Made by a program: the position numbers and the translations under genes. Shown piece after piece: positions 8,745 to 16,308 of a stretch of 64,000 nucleotides of DNA. Source of the stretch: Paracoccus denitrificans (GTDB taxonomy: Bacteria; Pseudomonadota; Alphaproteobacteria; Rhodobacterales; Rhodobacteraceae). The first letter of the stretch is position 1; the number at the start of each line of letters is the position of its first letter. The DNA is taken from positions 62,001 to 126,000 of the forward strand of contig VAFL01000002.1 of the NCBI GenBank assembly GCA_005768755.1, in the 5' to 3' direction. The notes under the pieces are model-generated. The model made no database searches. It was not told the origin of the DNA and worked only from the letters and a program-made list of their open reading frames with translations.

Positions 8745-10004
8745 TCAGTTCCCCGCCAGCCTGCGCGGCGCTGCCCCCGTGGCGGCACGATACCAGTCGA
8801 CGATGGCCTGACGCTCAGCAGGTTCCATGACGCTGATATTGACGGGCGGCATCGCGTGGGTCAGGCCCGCCTGCAGGTAAATCTGCCGGGCGGCGCGGGT
8901 GACGTCATCAGCCGTTTCCAGCAGCAAGCCACGCGGGGCACGATAAAAGCCAGGCTGAAACGGCTCTCGGGCATGGCACATGGCGCAGCGGCCAGGGACG
9001 ATGTTCATCACGTGATCAAACCCTTCCGCATCTGCAAAGACCTGCTGCGCGGGCGACAGCGTCCGCGCCTCGGACTGGTCGTAATCCGATTGCCACAAGG
9101 GCGCCGTCGACAGCCACATCACGCCCACGAACAGCATTGCCGTCACCGCCCATGTCCACCACCGCAGGCCTCCTCCGGCATGTTTGGTGTTAAAGAAATG
9201 GCGAATGGTGACACCCATCAGGAAGATAAGTGCCGCGATCAGCCAGTTGTATTCGGTCGCGAAGGCCAGCGGATAATGGTTGGACAGCATCAGGAAGATG
9301 ACCGGCAGCGTCAGGTAGTTGTTATGGGTCGAACGCAGCTTGGCGATCTGGCCATATTTCGGGTCAGGCTTGCGGCCTTCCTGCAGATCCTTCACTACGA
9401 TCCGCTGGTTCGGCATGATGATGAAGAAGACGTTCGCCGTCATGATCGTGGCCGTGAACGCGCCAAGGTGCAGCATGGTGGCGCGACCGGTGAAGATCTG
9501 GTTATACGCGTAGCCCATGATCACCAGCAGCACGAACAACAGCAGCATCAGTGCCGTCGGGTGCTGGCCAAGCTGGGATTTGCACAGCCGGTCATAGACC
9601 AGCCAGCCGATGGACAGCGACAGCGCCGAGATCAGAACGCCTTGCCACAAGGCCAGATCGGCTTTGGCCGGGTCGATCAGAAAAAGCTCTCCGCCGACCC
9701 AATAGACGATCATCAGAAGCGCCGCACCCGACAGCCATGTCGAATAGCTTTCCCATTTGAACCAGATCAGATGCTCGGGCATGTTTTCCGGCGCAACGAG
9801 ATATTTGTTGATGTGGTAGAAGCCGCCGCCGTGAACCTGCCATTCCTCGCCATAAGCGCCGGGCGGCAGATGCGGCGATTTGCGCAGGCCCAGATCAAGC
9901 GCGATGAAATAGAAGCTGGACCCGATCCATGCCATCGCCGTAATGACATGGACCCAGCGAACGGCAAAACCGATCCAGTCCCAGATGATCGCGAAATCGT
10001 ACAT
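8745..10004 (-). CDS. puuD: Membrane urate hydroxylase PuuD with C-terminal cytochrome c domain
   Basis: Oxidises urate to 5-hydroxyisourate in the inner membrane, passing electrons to its own haem rather than to oxygen. The protein has 419 residues: about eight hydrophobic helices up to residue 300 (the first within residues 5-36, beginning MYDFAIIWDWIGFAVRW), a conserved HGGGFYHINKY loop at about residues 58-68, then a periplasmic c-type domain with haem motif CAMCH at residues 340-344 and an axial-Met candidate in THAMPPVN. This is the PuuD architecture known from alphaproteobacteria. The ATG at 10004 follows GGGGACA. The neighbouring genes (manC downstream, malic enzyme upstream) are not purine genes, so its partners for 5-hydroxyisourate hydrolysis must be elsewhere. 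Confidence 0.92.
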   Translation of the reverse strand: MYDFAIIWDWIGFAVRWVHVITAMAWIGSSFYFIALDLGLRKSPHLPPGAYGEEWQVHGGGFYHINKYLVAPENMPEHLIWFKWESYSTWLSGAALLMIVYWVGGELFLIDPAKADLALWQGVLISALSLSIGWLVYDRLCKSQLGQHPTALMLLLFVLLVIMGYAYNQIFTGRATMLHLGAFTATIMTANVFFIIMPNQRIVVKDLQEGRKPDPKYGQIAKLRSTHNNYLTLPVIFLMLSNHYPLAFATEYNWLIAALIFLMGVTIRHFFNTKHAGGGLRWWTWAVTAMLFVGVMWLSTAPLWQSDYDQSEARTLSPAQQVFADAEGFDHVMNIVPGRCAMCHAREPFQPGFYRAPRGLLLETADDVTRAARQIYLQAGLTHAMPPVNISVMEPAERQAIVDWYRAATGAAPRRLAGN

Positions 10005-10161
10005 GCTCTGTCCCCGTTTTCATTCGGGGCAAACTAACAATAATCGCACCGAATATGTAATCGAATTTTTGTCTGAAAGCGTCGCGCCGCAGCGTGCGGG
10101 CGACTGATCAGGCAGGGTTGCGCAGCAATACCGCACCCCAGCCCGATAAACCTGTTCTTGC

Positions 10162-12435
10162 CTAGCTGTAGCTTGACACGTTGCTGCCGGCGAGCGCCGA
10201 GATATTCATCAGCCCGCGCACGGTGATGCCAGGGGTGACGATATGGGCGCGGTTTTCCATACCCATCAGGATCGGCCCCACTTCCAGCCCGCCGGCAACC
10301 GACCGCAGCATGTTGCGCGCGGCGTTGGCGATTTCGGCATTGGCATAGACAAGACCGTTGGCCTTCCCTTTCATGCGGCCATCCGGATACAGACGCTCGC
10401 GCAGTTCCGGATCAAGCGCCAGATCGGCAGGCATCTCGCCCTCATACTCGAAATCAAGATCCATCCCGTCAAGGATATCCAGCGCCGCGCGCATGTTTCG
10501 GCTGGTTTCGGTATCCAGATTTCCGAACTGCGAGGCCGAACAAAGCGCAATCTTTGGCGCCACCCCGAAGCGGCGCATATGTCGCGCCGCGCCGATCACG
10601 GTTTCCGCGATCTGGGCCGGACCGGGGTCCTGATTGACCTGCGTATCGGCCAGAAACAGCGGTCCGCTGTCGAGGATGATCAGCGACAATGCCCCGATCG
10701 GATGGGCGTTACCGCGCGCAAGAATTTCACTGACATAGCGCAGATGCCACCGATATTCCCCGAAAGTCCCGCAGATCATGCTGTCTGCTGCCCCCAAGTG
10801 GACCATCATGGCCGCGATGGCCGTCGTATTGGTGCGAATGATTGCGCGCGCAAGGTCAGGCGTTACACCGTGACGACGCATCAGGCCGTGATAAGCCGAC
10901 CAGTAATCGCGATAGCGGGTGTCGCTTTCGGGATTGATGACTTCGATACGGTCCAGATCCAGCCTTATACCTTCCCTGTCCAGGCGTTGCTGGATCACAT
11001 CGGGCCGACCGATCAATATGGGCGTATCATAGCCTTCCTCGGCCAGTTGGCTTGCGGTATGCAGAATGCGCTCGTCCTCGCCCTCGGCAAAGACCAGCCG
11101 ACGGCGCGCCATCTTGTCCGCATCGAACACGTTCCGCATGATGTTATAGCTGCGGTAGACCCGTCCCTGCAGGCGCCGCTTGTAGTCGTCCAGATCAAGC
11201 TGACGCGTGGCCACGCCCGACTCCATTGCCGCCTTGGCGACCGCCGCGGCGATGGTGGGCAGAAGACGCGGATCGAAAGGTTTCGGGATCAGATATTCCG
11301 GCCCGAAGGTCAGCACCTCACCCCGGTATGCCTGCCCGACTTCGGCCGAGGTGGTTTCCCGGGCGAGGCCCGCAATCGCCTCGACACAGGCGACCTTCAT
11401 CTCATCGTTGATCTGCGTCGCACCGGTATCCAGTGCGCCCCGGAAGATGAAGGGGAAGCACAGGACGTTATTGACCTGATTGGGATAATCGCTGCGCCCC
11501 GTGGCAATCAGCGCGTCCGGTGCGGCGGCGCGGGCTTCTTCGGGCATGATCTCTGGCGTGGGGTTCGCCAGCGCAAAGATGATCGGCTTCGGCGCCATCC
11601 TTGATACCATTTCGCCGGTCAGCAGGCCCGGCCCGGAAACGCCAAGAAAAAGGTCGGCCCCCTCCATCGCTTCCAGCGTGCTGCGCAGTTCAGTGTCGCG
11701 GGCGAATTCCTGCTTTTCCGGGTTCAGGTCATTGCGCTGCGTGTGGACCACACCCTTGCTGTCCAGCATGGTGATGTTGTCCTTCGACACCCCCAGCACC
11801 ATCAGCATTTTCAAACAGGCGATCCCGGCCGCGCCGGCACCAAGCGCCACGACCTTGATATCTTCGAATTTCTTTCCCGACAGCCGCATTGCGTTGCTGG
11901 CAGCGGCCGCGGCCACGATGGCGGTTCCGTGCTGGTCATCATGGAAGACGGGAATATTCATCCGCTCTCGGCACAGCCGTTCGACAAGGAAGCATTCGGG
12001 TGCCTTGATGTCTTCCAGGTTTACGGCCCCGAAAGTCGGTTCCAGCTTGCAGACAAGATCGGCCAGCTTTTCGGGATCGGTCTCATTCACCTCGATATCG
12101 AAGCAATCGACGCCGGCAAATTTCTTGAACAGGACGGCCTTGCCCTCCATCACCGGCTTTGACGCCTGGGCGCCGATATTGCCCAGGCCCAGCACTGCCG
12201 TGCCGTTGGAAATCACCGCGACAAGATTCGATTTCGCCGTATAGCGCATTGCATCAAGCGGATTTTTCTCGATCTCCAGACAGGCCTCGGCCACGCCGGG
12301 TGAATAGGCGTTTGACAGGTCGCGCCCGGTATCCATGGGTTTCGTCGCGCGGATTTCCAGCTTACCCGGCTTTGGGAACTCATGGTAATCCAGTGCCTCC
12401 TGGCGGCGGTCATTGGCAATGTCATCAGTCGGCAT
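10162..12435 (-). CDS. maeB: NADP-dependent malic enzyme, MaeB type with phosphotransacetylase-like domain
   Basis: Oxidative decarboxylation of malate to pyruvate with NADPH production. At 757 residues it has the two-part MaeB form: an N-terminal malic-enzyme domain (residues about 1-420, with TGRDLSNAYSPGVAEAC, FHDDQHGTAIV and the Rossmann loop VALGAGAAGIACL) and a C-terminal phosphate acetyltransferase-like domain (about 430-757, with AGSNVSSYS at the end). In characterised MaeB enzymes this C-terminal region acts as an acetyl-CoA-responsive regulatory and oligomerisation module and is usually not catalytic. Start ATG at 12435 follows GGGAGGACC. It is divergent from the hydantoinase operon across 154 bp, and 157 bp separate it from puuD downstream. 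Confidence 0.93.
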   Translation of the reverse strand: MPTDDIANDRRQEALDYHEFPKPGKLEIRATKPMDTGRDLSNAYSPGVAEACLEIEKNPLDAMRYTAKSNLVAVISNGTAVLGLGNIGAQASKPVMEGKAVLFKKFAGVDCFDIEVNETDPEKLADLVCKLEPTFGAVNLEDIKAPECFLVERLCRERMNIPVFHDDQHGTAIVAAAAASNAMRLSGKKFEDIKVVALGAGAAGIACLKMLMVLGVSKDNITMLDSKGVVHTQRNDLNPEKQEFARDTELRSTLEAMEGADLFLGVSGPGLLTGEMVSRMAPKPIIFALANPTPEIMPEEARAAAPDALIATGRSDYPNQVNNVLCFPFIFRGALDTGATQINDEMKVACVEAIAGLARETTSAEVGQAYRGEVLTFGPEYLIPKPFDPRLLPTIAAAVAKAAMESGVATRQLDLDDYKRRLQGRVYRSYNIMRNVFDADKMARRRLVFAEGEDERILHTASQLAEEGYDTPILIGRPDVIQQRLDREGIRLDLDRIEVINPESDTRYRDYWSAYHGLMRRHGVTPDLARAIIRTNTTAIAAMMVHLGAADSMICGTFGEYRWHLRYVSEILARGNAHPIGALSLIILDSGPLFLADTQVNQDPGPAQIAETVIGAARHMRRFGVAPKIALCSASQFGNLDTETSRNMRAALDILDGMDLDFEYEGEMPADLALDPELRERLYPDGRMKGKANGLVYANAEIANAARNMLRSVAGGLEVGPILMGMENRAHIVTPGITVRGLMNISALAGSNVSSYS

Positions 12436-12589
12436 GACGGTCCTCCCTTACGCGTCGCGGTTATCGCTGCGTCAATTCGGCAATTTCTGTGCGGGATTTG
12501 CAATGGCCTGTTTTCAAGCCCGCGTCGCGCCCTTGCCGCGCCCGACCATTCGGCTATCACTGGAAACCAAACCCAGCAGGGAGGAAGGC

Positions 12590-13975
12590 ATGTCCGATTT
12601 CGATCTGGTTCTGTCGGGACGCATTGTCCTGACCGAACGCGAGATCCCGGCCGGATTCGTGGCCGTGCGCGATGGCCGCGTGGCAATGATCGGCGAAGGT
12701 GCGCCGCCGTCAGGGCGCGAATCCCATCGACTTGGCGCGGCCATGATCCTGCCGGGTGCGGTTGACGCACAGGTCCATTCCCTGTCGCAAAAGGGCGCCG
12801 AGGGATTTGCCGCATCAACAGCCGCCGCCGCAGCAGGCGGCGTCACCACAATCGTCGACATGCCCTATGATCAGGATGATCTGATCGCCTCCGCCGCCGC
12901 CGTCGGGCGCAAGGCGGCACTGATCGAGGCGGAAGCCCGCGTCGATGTGGCGCTTTACGGCACCATTGACCCCGAGGAGGGGCCGGCCCGCATCGCGGAA
13001 CAGGCCGAAGCCGGGGTTGCAGCCTTCAAATTCTCGACCTTCGGCACGGATCCGAAACGATTTCCGCGCATCCCGCCTGCCCTGTTGATGGCCTGCTTTT
13101 CAGAAGTGGCCAAGACAGGACTGGCTGCGGGCGTCCATAACGAAGACGACGCTTTCGTGCGCGAGGCCATGGCCGCGGTCGAAGCAGCCGGCATCACCGA
13201 CTGGCGCGCGCATGGGATGTCGCGCCCGCCGATGACGGAAATCCTTGCGCTGCTGCAGATTTACGAAACCGGCCATGCCACGGGATGTCCTGCCCATGTC
13301 GTGCATTGCTCGCTCGGGCGCGGCTATGAGATCGCGCAGACGTATCGCGACCACGGCGACGCAGCGACGATCGAATGTTGCATACATTACCTGACACTGG
13401 ATGAAGAACATGATGTCGCCCGTCTGGGCGGAAAGGCCAAGATCAACCCGCCCATCCGACCCCGCGCCGAGGTCGAAAAGCTGTGGCGGCAGGTGGCGCT
13501 CGGCAATGTCTCCATGGTATCGACCGACCACGTCAGTTGGTCCGAAGACCGCAAGACAAACCCGGATATGCTGAAAAACGCATCCGGCGTGCCGGGGCTG
13601 GAGGTGATGGTCCCGCTTTTCGTGAAAGGCGCGCTGGAACGCGGCCTGCCGGTGACCTGGGCCGCAAAGCTGATGGCGGAAAATCCCGCGCGCCATTTCC
13701 GCATCGAGGACCGCAAGGGCGGAATCGCCCTGGGCCGTGATGCCGACATGACGGTTCTGGAGCCCGTGCCCCAGGTCTATGACGCCAGGGCCAGCCGCCA
13801 CTCCGTCGCCGGCTGGTCCCCTTATGACGGGATCGAACTTCCCTGGTCGGTCGCCGGAACCTGGCTGCGCGGTCAGCAGGTTTTCGACGGAAAGGATGTG
13901 CTGGCACGCGCCGGCAACGGGCGGTTCATCCGCCCGCCCCGTCCCCTTGGACCAAGGGGATCGATCCATGCGTAA
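12590..13975 (+). CDS. Cyclic amidohydrolase (hydantoinase / dihydropyrimidinase family)
   Basis: Amidohydrolase-superfamily ring-opening enzyme, 461 residues, starting at ATG 12590 behind a strong GGGAGGAAGG. Seen: beta-strand-1 motif GAVDAQVHSLSQKG at about residues 55-68, in which the first His of the usual HxH metal pair is Gln; AAFKFSTFG with the Lys expected to be carboxylated; GVHNEDD and HVVHCSL supplying later metal His ligands; VSTDHVSW with the catalytic Asp. The family opens hydantoin, dihydropyrimidine or allantoin rings. Given the next three genes, I infer a role on hydantoin-5-propionate to give N-carbamoyl-glutamate. Allantoinase is the main alternative, since PuuD is nearby, but the operon partners argue against it. 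It overlaps the next gene by 8 bp. Confidence 0.85.
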   Translation: MSDFDLVLSGRIVLTEREIPAGFVAVRDGRVAMIGEGAPPSGRESHRLGAAMILPGAVDAQVHSLSQKGAEGFAASTAAAAAGGVTTIVDMPYDQDDLIASAAAVGRKAALIEAEARVDVALYGTIDPEEGPARIAEQAEAGVAAFKFSTFGTDPKRFPRIPPALLMACFSEVAKTGLAAGVHNEDDAFVREAMAAVEAAGITDWRAHGMSRPPMTEILALLQIYETGHATGCPAHVVHCSLGRGYEIAQTYRDHGDAATIECCIHYLTLDEEHDVARLGGKAKINPPIRPRAEVEKLWRQVALGNVSMVSTDHVSWSEDRKTNPDMLKNASGVPGLEVMVPLFVKGALERGLPVTWAAKLMAENPARHFRIEDRKGGIALGRDADMTVLEPVPQVYDARASRHSVAGWSPYDGIELPWSVAGTWLRGQQVFDGKDVLARAGNGRFIRPPRPLGPRGSIHA

Positions 13976-15200
13976 TCTGCGCGTCAATGCCGATCGCATC
14001 GGCGCCGATCTGGATGCGATGTCGAAGATCACGGATCCGGACCGGCCCTGGACACGGCGTGCGTTCTCGGCGCGGTTCGACGAAGGGCGGGTCTGGCTGC
14101 GCGACCGTTTCACGCAGGCCGGGCTGGACATCGCCATGGATCCCGGCGGCAATCTGATCGGCACGCTGAAGGGCAGCGATCCGGGTGCGGGCGTCATCAT
14201 GATCGGCAGCCATTCCGACACCGTGCCCGATGGCGGGCGATTTGACGGGGTGGCAGGCGTGATCGTGGCGCTTGAGGTCGCGCGGATGCTGAACGAACAG
14301 GGCATCCGGCTGCGCCACGATCTTGCCGTGGTGGATTTTCTGGCCGAAGAGGTGTCGGTCTTCGGGGTGTCCTGCATCGGCTCGCGCACGCTGACCGGGG
14401 TGCTGCCGGATGCGTGGCTGGATCTGACATTCGAAGGGCGGACCTTGGCGCAGGCGATGCGCGACGTCGGCGGCGCGCCCGACCGAATGAGGGCGCGCAG
14501 CGATATCCGCGCCTTTCTGGAACTGCATATCGAACAGGGCACCGTGCTGGAAAGCAGCGGCACCGACCTGGGCATCGTGACCGACATCGCCGGGATCGAG
14601 CGGATCGAAGTGGTGCTGACGGGCCAGCCCGACCATGCCGGCACCACACCGATGAACGCCCGCGCCGACGCCCTTGTCGCGGCGGCGGCCCTTGTCAGCG
14701 ATATCGACACCGAGGCGAAGCGTCGTGCCAGCGGACCTGAACATTTCACCGCCACGGTGGGCGAATTTTCCATAGAACCGGGGGCGGCCAATGTCGTGCC
14801 GGGCCGGGTGCGGATGCTGATCGACGCAAGGTCATCTGTACGCGCGCAGATGGAGGATTTTGTCCGCTGGACCCAGACCCGCGCCGCGGACCTGCCCCCC
14901 GGTATCCGCGTCGAAACGCGGCTTTTGTCGGACAATCCCCCCAGGCCGATGGATGAAGCTGTTGTGGCCAGGCTGGAAGAGGCAGCGGGCAAAGTCGGCG
15001 CCAGCCATCGCCGAATGGTGTCGGGCGCAGGCCATGACGCGGCGTATATGGCGCAGATCGCACCCGCCGCGATGATCTTCGTGCCTTCGAAGGATGGTCG
15101 CTCGCATTGTGCGGAAGAATGGACCGAGATTGCCGATATCGCGCTTGGGGCCGAGGTCATGGCCGAAACCGTGATCGCACTGGATCAAGAAGGAGACTGA
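13968..15200 (+). CDS. Zn-dependent N-carbamoyl-L-amino-acid / allantoate amidohydrolase (M20 family)
   Basis: Metallohydrolase of 410 residues that cleaves an N-carbamoyl group to free amino acid, CO2 and ammonia. Family signatures in order: GSHSDTVPDGGRFDGVAGV (first metal His and bridging Asp), DFLAEEVSVFG (catalytic Glu), LELHIEQGTVLE, GQPDHAGTTPM in the lid/dimerisation domain, and SGAGHDAAYMA with RSHCAEEW near the C-terminus. These match the AllC/HyuC/beta-ureidopropionase group. The ATG at 13968 has AAGGGGA upstream and overlaps the hydantoinase stop by 8 bp, indicating coupling. In this operon the likely substrate is N-carbamoyl-L-glutamate, yielding glutamate; allantoate or other carbamoyl amino acids cannot be excluded from sequence alone. 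Confidence 0.88.
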   Translation: MRNLRVNADRIGADLDAMSKITDPDRPWTRRAFSARFDEGRVWLRDRFTQAGLDIAMDPGGNLIGTLKGSDPGAGVIMIGSHSDTVPDGGRFDGVAGVIVALEVARMLNEQGIRLRHDLAVVDFLAEEVSVFGVSCIGSRTLTGVLPDAWLDLTFEGRTLAQAMRDVGGAPDRMRARSDIRAFLELHIEQGTVLESSGTDLGIVTDIAGIERIEVVLTGQPDHAGTTPMNARADALVAAAALVSDIDTEAKRRASGPEHFTATVGEFSIEPGAANVVPGRVRMLIDARSSVRAQMEDFVRWTQTRAADLPPGIRVETRLLSDNPPRPMDEAVVARLEEAAGKVGASHRRMVSGAGHDAAYMAQIAPAAMIFVPSKDGRSHCAEEWTEIADIALGAEVMAETVIALDQEGD

Positions 15201-15201
15201 G

Positions 15202-16308
15202 ATGCGCCGAATCCTGACCGAAAGTGATGTCGAACCCGCCGTTCGAGGTGGTTCGGTCTATGCAGCGGGTGGCGGGGGCTGGGCCGATCACGGCCGCAAG
15301 CTGGGCTATGCCGCCGTCGGCGCAGGTGCGCCCGAACTGGTCAGCGTGGACGAGCTGGACGAGGATGATTTCATCGCCACCGCCGCGGCCATCGGCGCCC
15401 CCGCCTCGACCACCCCGTGGGAGATGCGCGGCGTTGATTATGTCAAGGCCGTGCAGCTTCTGAACGAATCGCTTGGCGTCCCCGTGGCCGGGTTGATGGT
15501 CGGGCAGAATGGTAAATCCTCGACCCTGAACGGCTGGCTTCCGGCGTCAGTTCTGGGCTGCAAGGTGGTCGATGCAGTGGGCGATATACGCGCCCATCCG
15601 ACCGGCGACATGGGCTCGATCGGCATGGCGGGCAGCCCGCAGCCGATGATCCAGACCGCCGTTGGCGGCAACCGCAAACAGAACCGCTATATCGAACTGG
15701 TGGTCGAAGGTGCCACGGCGAGGATCTCGCCCATCCTGCGCACGGCGGCGGATATGTCAGGCGGCTTCATCGCATCCGCCCGCAACCCGCTGCCGGCGGC
15801 TTATGTCGCGCAGAACGCGGCGCTCGGCGGGATTTCCATGGCGCTGGATCTGGGCCATGCGATCCTTGCGGCGGAGCCCAAAGGCCCTGCCGCCGTGATC
15901 GACGCCATCGTGGACAAGACCGGCGGCGTCATCCTCGCCTCGGGCGAGATTACCGCGAAGAATGTCGTCTATACGCCCGAGGCCTTCGATATCGGCACCG
16001 TCACCATCGGGCGCGGAGAAACGGCCCTGACCCTGCATGTCATGAACGAATACATGGCCATCGACGACGCGGCCGGTAAGCGGATCGCCAGCTTTCCCGA
16101 CGTGATCACAACCCTATCGGAAAAGGCGGAACCGCTTTCGGTGGGGCAATTGCAGACCGGCATGAAGGTGCACATCCTGCATGTGCCGAAGTCAGTCATT
16201 CCACTAAGCGCCAGCGTGCTGGACCCATCGGTCTATCCGCCCTGCGAGCGCGCAATGGGAATCGATCTTGCCCGCTATGCGCTGGAGGGCGTCAATGCCA
16301 AGCCCTAA
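15202..16308 (+). CDS. DUF917 / S-Me-THD family protein, candidate thiohydantoin desulfurase
   Basis: A 368-residue protein of the former DUF917 family, which to my knowledge Pfam has since renamed after S-methyl-thiohydantoin desulfurase (S-Me-THD). Visible landmarks are the N-terminal AVRGGSVYAAGGGGWADHGRK, a Gly-rich loop typical of the family, VDAVGDIRAHPTGDMGSIGMAGS in the core and an HVMNEYMAIDD strand in the C-terminal part. It starts at 15202, one base after the previous stop, behind AAGGAG, and overlaps the downstream urocanase-like gene by 14 bp. In the known five-step ergothioneine route an unusual enzyme removes sulfur from a thiohydantoin-propionate intermediate, and this gene is the only one in the operon free to fill that step. 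The function here is inferred from family and context. Confidence 0.8.
   Translation: MRRILTESDVEPAVRGGSVYAAGGGGWADHGRKLGYAAVGAGAPELVSVDELDEDDFIATAAAIGAPASTTPWEMRGVDYVKAVQLLNESLGVPVAGLMVGQNGKSSTLNGWLPASVLGCKVVDAVGDIRAHPTGDMGSIGMAGSPQPMIQTAVGGNRKQNRYIELVVEGATARISPILRTAADMSGGFIASARNPLPAAYVAQNAALGGISMALDLGHAILAAEPKGPAAVIDAIVDKTGGVILASGEITAKNVVYTPEAFDIGTVTIGRGETALTLHVMNEYMAIDDAAGKRIASFPDVITTLSEKAEPLSVGQLQTGMKVHILHVPKSVIPLSASVLDPSVYPPCERAMGIDLARYALEGVNAKP

Noticed and set aside
13100..15160. 686-codon open frame on the minus strand opposite the hydantoinase and carbamoyl-amidohydrolase genes
   Set aside because: Ser/Arg/Pro-rich translation without domains, fully antisense to two well-supported genes; a by-product of high-GC codon bias.
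8745..15200. Purine (urate to allantoate) degradation cluster
   Set aside because: PuuD is real, but the amidohydrolases are on the opposite strand, beyond malic enzyme, and are coupled to DUF917 and urocanase-like genes that have no place in allantoin breakdown.
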